Part shown: positions 5,933 through 7,087 of the stretch, one piece after another | Layout: each line of letters starts with the position of its first letter | Position numbering within the stretch: the first letter of the stretch is position 1 | Assembly: GCA_028291445.1 (NCBI GenBank) | Contig: JAQGIA010000421.1 | Location: forward strand, 1 to 7,087 | Origin: Belnapia sp. | GTDB lineage: Bacteria; Pseudomonadota; Alphaproteobacteria; Acetobacterales; Acetobacteraceae | Direction: 5' to 3' | Length of the DNA stretch: 7,087 nt | Program-made: the position numbers and the translations under genes | The notes under the pieces: model-generated | Told to the model about the DNA's origin: nothing | Databases searched by the model: none | What the model saw: only the letters and a program-made list of their open reading frames with translations

Positions 5933-6220
5933 CCATTCCCGATCGCCACCATCACTGCGATGCACGTCTGCCCGATGGTGACCGGCATCATCCCGCATGT
6001 CGGCGGGCCGGTGCTGCCGCCGGGGGCGCCCACCGTGCTGATCGGCGGGCTGCCGGCGGCGCGCGTCGGCGACATGTGCGTCTGCGTCGGCCCGCCGGAT
6101 GTCATCGTCACCGGCGCCTTCACCGTGTTGATCAGCGGCATGCCGGCGGCGCATCTGGGCAGCATGACCGCGCATGGCGGCAGCATCGTCATGGGCAATC
6201 CGACGGTCCTGGTGGGCTGA
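5930..6220 (+). CDS. T6SS PAAR-domain spike-tip protein
   Basis: This 96-aa single-domain PAAR protein caps the VgrG trimer as a sharp, usually zinc-binding tip. The translation shows the repeated PAAR pattern: TVLIGGLPAARVGDMCVCVG (residues about 35-54), then FTVLISGMPAAHLGSMTAHG, ending NPTVLVG. The N-terminal HVCP (12-15) and later His and Cys residues can supply metal ligands. Length is that of a minimal PAAR protein, so it has no fused toxin or transmembrane region; any cargo would be loaded separately. The ATG at 5930 has GGAGG seven bases upstream (5918-5922) and overlaps the mini-ORF stop. It is the last gene of the vgrG cluster: a 105-bp gap with a separate leader element follows before tagH. 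Confidence 0.95.
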   Translation: MPFPIATITAMHVCPMVTGIIPHVGGPVLPPGAPTVLIGGLPAARVGDMCVCVGPPDVIVTGAFTVLISGMPAAHLGSMTAHGGSIVMGNPTVLVG

Positions 6221-6263
6221 GATTGCGTGCAAGAATGCCGGTCGGCACAGTATTCCAGGGTGG
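6221..6263 (+). promoter_or_regulatory. Leader element of tagH shared with the vgrG leader
   Basis: GATTGCG (6221-6227), GGCACAG (6244-6250), TATTCCA (6251-6257) and GGGTGG (6258-6263) follow the PAAR stop directly and repeat the block order found before vgrG. GGCACAG is 82 bp before the tagH ATG. The spacer is less GC-rich than the flanking genes, consistent with a promoter or leader. No clear sigma-70 pair can be assigned. Confidence 0.4.
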
Positions 6264-6325
6264 GAAGCCAATGAGTCCAGAGGGCCTTCTTCCGCAACTT
6301 CGATGGCTCCGCAGGCGCTGAGCGG

Positions 6326-7087
6326 ATGGAGCTGACGCTCAACGTCCTGCGCTGCCCGGAGGCCGCCGTGCCGGAATCCCGGCGCAGCGGCGGCGGGGAC
6401 CTGACCATCGGCCGCGGGCTGGAGGCGGATTGGCAGCTCGCCGACCCGGAACGGGTGCTGTCGAAGAAGCATTGTGCCCTGGAATTCCGCGGCGGCTACT
6501 GGCAGGTCCGCGACCTGTCGACCAATGGCACCTTCCTCAACCATGGCGGGGCACCGATCGGGCGGGAGCTGGTCTCGCCGCTGTCCGATGGCGACCGGCT
6601 GCGGCTCGGCAGCTACGAGATCGAGGTGCGGATCAGCGCCGCGGCCGCGGCCGGCTATCCGGCGCCGGCCTGGGGCAATGCGGGTGGCTCTGGTGGCAGC
6701 TCGGGCGGCGGCTCGGGCAACGGCATGGGGCGGTCCGTGCCGGATCCCTTCGCCGATCCCTTCGCAGCGGCGCCTGCGGCTGGCCCCTCCCCCGGTTTCG
6801 CCACGCCACCGCTGCCGAGCGGCGGGGTGGCGCTGCCGGATGACTGGGACCCCTTCGGCGACGAGCCGCCGATGCCGGACCACCGGCCCGCCGCCTCGGA
6901 CGCCTTCGCCCCGCCGCGGACCGTGGCGAAACCCGCGCCGCTGCCGGATGACTGGGACCTCGACTTCGACCTGACGCCGGTTGCGAGCCCAGCGGCGCCA
7001 GCCGCCGCGCCGCCGGCGTCCAGGGCCCTGGCGCCACCGGTGCCCGCGCCACCGACCCCAGCGCCCGCGCCGCCGGCGTCCACCGCG
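6326..7087 (+). CDS. tagH: T6SS-associated FHA-domain protein TagH, N-terminal part (3' end outside window)
   Basis: The open frame of 254 codons runs off the right edge without a stop. Residues 1 to about 103 form a forkhead-associated (FHA) domain that binds phosphothreonine peptides: TIGR (27-30), LSKKHC (45-50), the invariant NGTF (67-70), LSDGD (86-90) and RLRLG (91-95). In T6SS clusters such proteins (TagH/Fha) link threonine phosphorylation by PpkA-type kinases to apparatus assembly. After the domain comes a Gly/Ser linker (117-133), then a Pro/Ala-rich, probably disordered stretch holding two copies of LPDDWD (170-175 and 206-211). The family's C-terminal domain would lie beyond the window. 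The ATG at 6326 is the first start codon after an in-frame TGA at 6273-6275. Its Shine-Dalgarno is weak (GAG, 3 nt upstream). It probably begins the next T6SS operon. Confidence 0.92.
   Translation, partial: MELTLNVLRCPEAAVPESRRSGGGDLTIGRGLEADWQLADPERVLSKKHCALEFRGGYWQVRDLSTNGTFLNHGGAPIGRELVSPLSDGDRLRLGSYEIEVRISAAAAAGYPAPAWGNAGGSGGSSGGGSGNGMGRSVPDPFADPFAAAPAAGPSPGFATPPLPSGGVALPDDWDPFGDEPPMPDHRPAASDAFAPPRTVAKPAPLPDDWDLDFDLTPVASPAAPAAAPPASRALAPPVPAPPTPAPAPPASTA
6831..6959 (+). repeat. Repeated LPDDWD-coding segment in tagH
   Basis: A 21-base identical stretch, starting CGCTGCCGGATGACTGGGAC, occurs at 6831-6851 and 6939-6959, 108 bp (36 codons) apart. It encodes LPDDWD in a region otherwise of low complexity, so it is either a duplicated acidic-aromatic binding motif or a recent duplication within the linker. 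Confidence 0.8.
7006..7082 (+). repeat. Direct repeat in the Pro/Ala-rich linker of tagH
   Basis: CGCGCCGCCGGCGTCCA occurs at 7006-7022 and 7066-7082, 60 bp apart and in frame, encoding APPAS both times. The 20 codons between are almost entirely Ala and Pro, a flexible extended linker prone to length change by slippage. Confidence 0.7.

Overview
The window is very GC-rich, with strong G/C third-position bias and long spurious ORFs on both strands. It reads as chromosomal DNA of a Gram-negative alphaproteobacterium. The combination of an OprB-type carbohydrate porin, a longer-type RraA-like protein and a type VI secretion (T6SS) island suggests Rhodospirillales/Acetobacteraceae (Roseomonas-like). 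That placement is inferred from style and gene content, not from a marker gene.

Left third (1-1404, all minus strand): three genes read leftward. An RraA/aldolase-family protein (697-1404) is followed by a small predicted secreted four-cysteine protein of unknown function (287-670) and then by the 5' end of a hotdog-fold acyl-CoA thioesterase cut by the window edge (1-169). A 30-bp tandem duplication covers the junction between the first two genes. The 176-bp divergent spacer at 1405-1580 holds a perfect 20-bp palindrome inside a wider inverted repeat, next to a possible -10 box.

Centre (1581-3032, plus strand): an OprB-family outer-membrane carbohydrate porin. Its signal peptide is lengthened by three copies of a 15-bp tandem repeat.

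Right half (3215-7087, plus strand): a T6SS spike module. It comprises VgrG (trimeric spike, no C-terminal toxin domain), a 208-aa alanine-rich protein that I tentatively match to the DUF6931 family, a PAAR tip protein, and the N-terminal part of the FHA-domain regulator TagH, which runs off the window. vgrG, the DUF6931-like gene and PAAR are tightly packed. At the last junction a Shine-Dalgarno/start cassette is repeated three times and frames a 17-codon mini-ORF joined to both neighbours by TGATG overlaps. The leaders of vgrG and tagH share colinear sequence blocks, which suggests two separately transcribed but co-regulated units. PAAR caps VgrG on the Hcp tube, TagH probably takes part in phosphorylation-dependent control of assembly, and the DUF6931-like protein is the obvious candidate for a spike loading factor or cargo. 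No recognisable toxin or immunity gene lies in the window.
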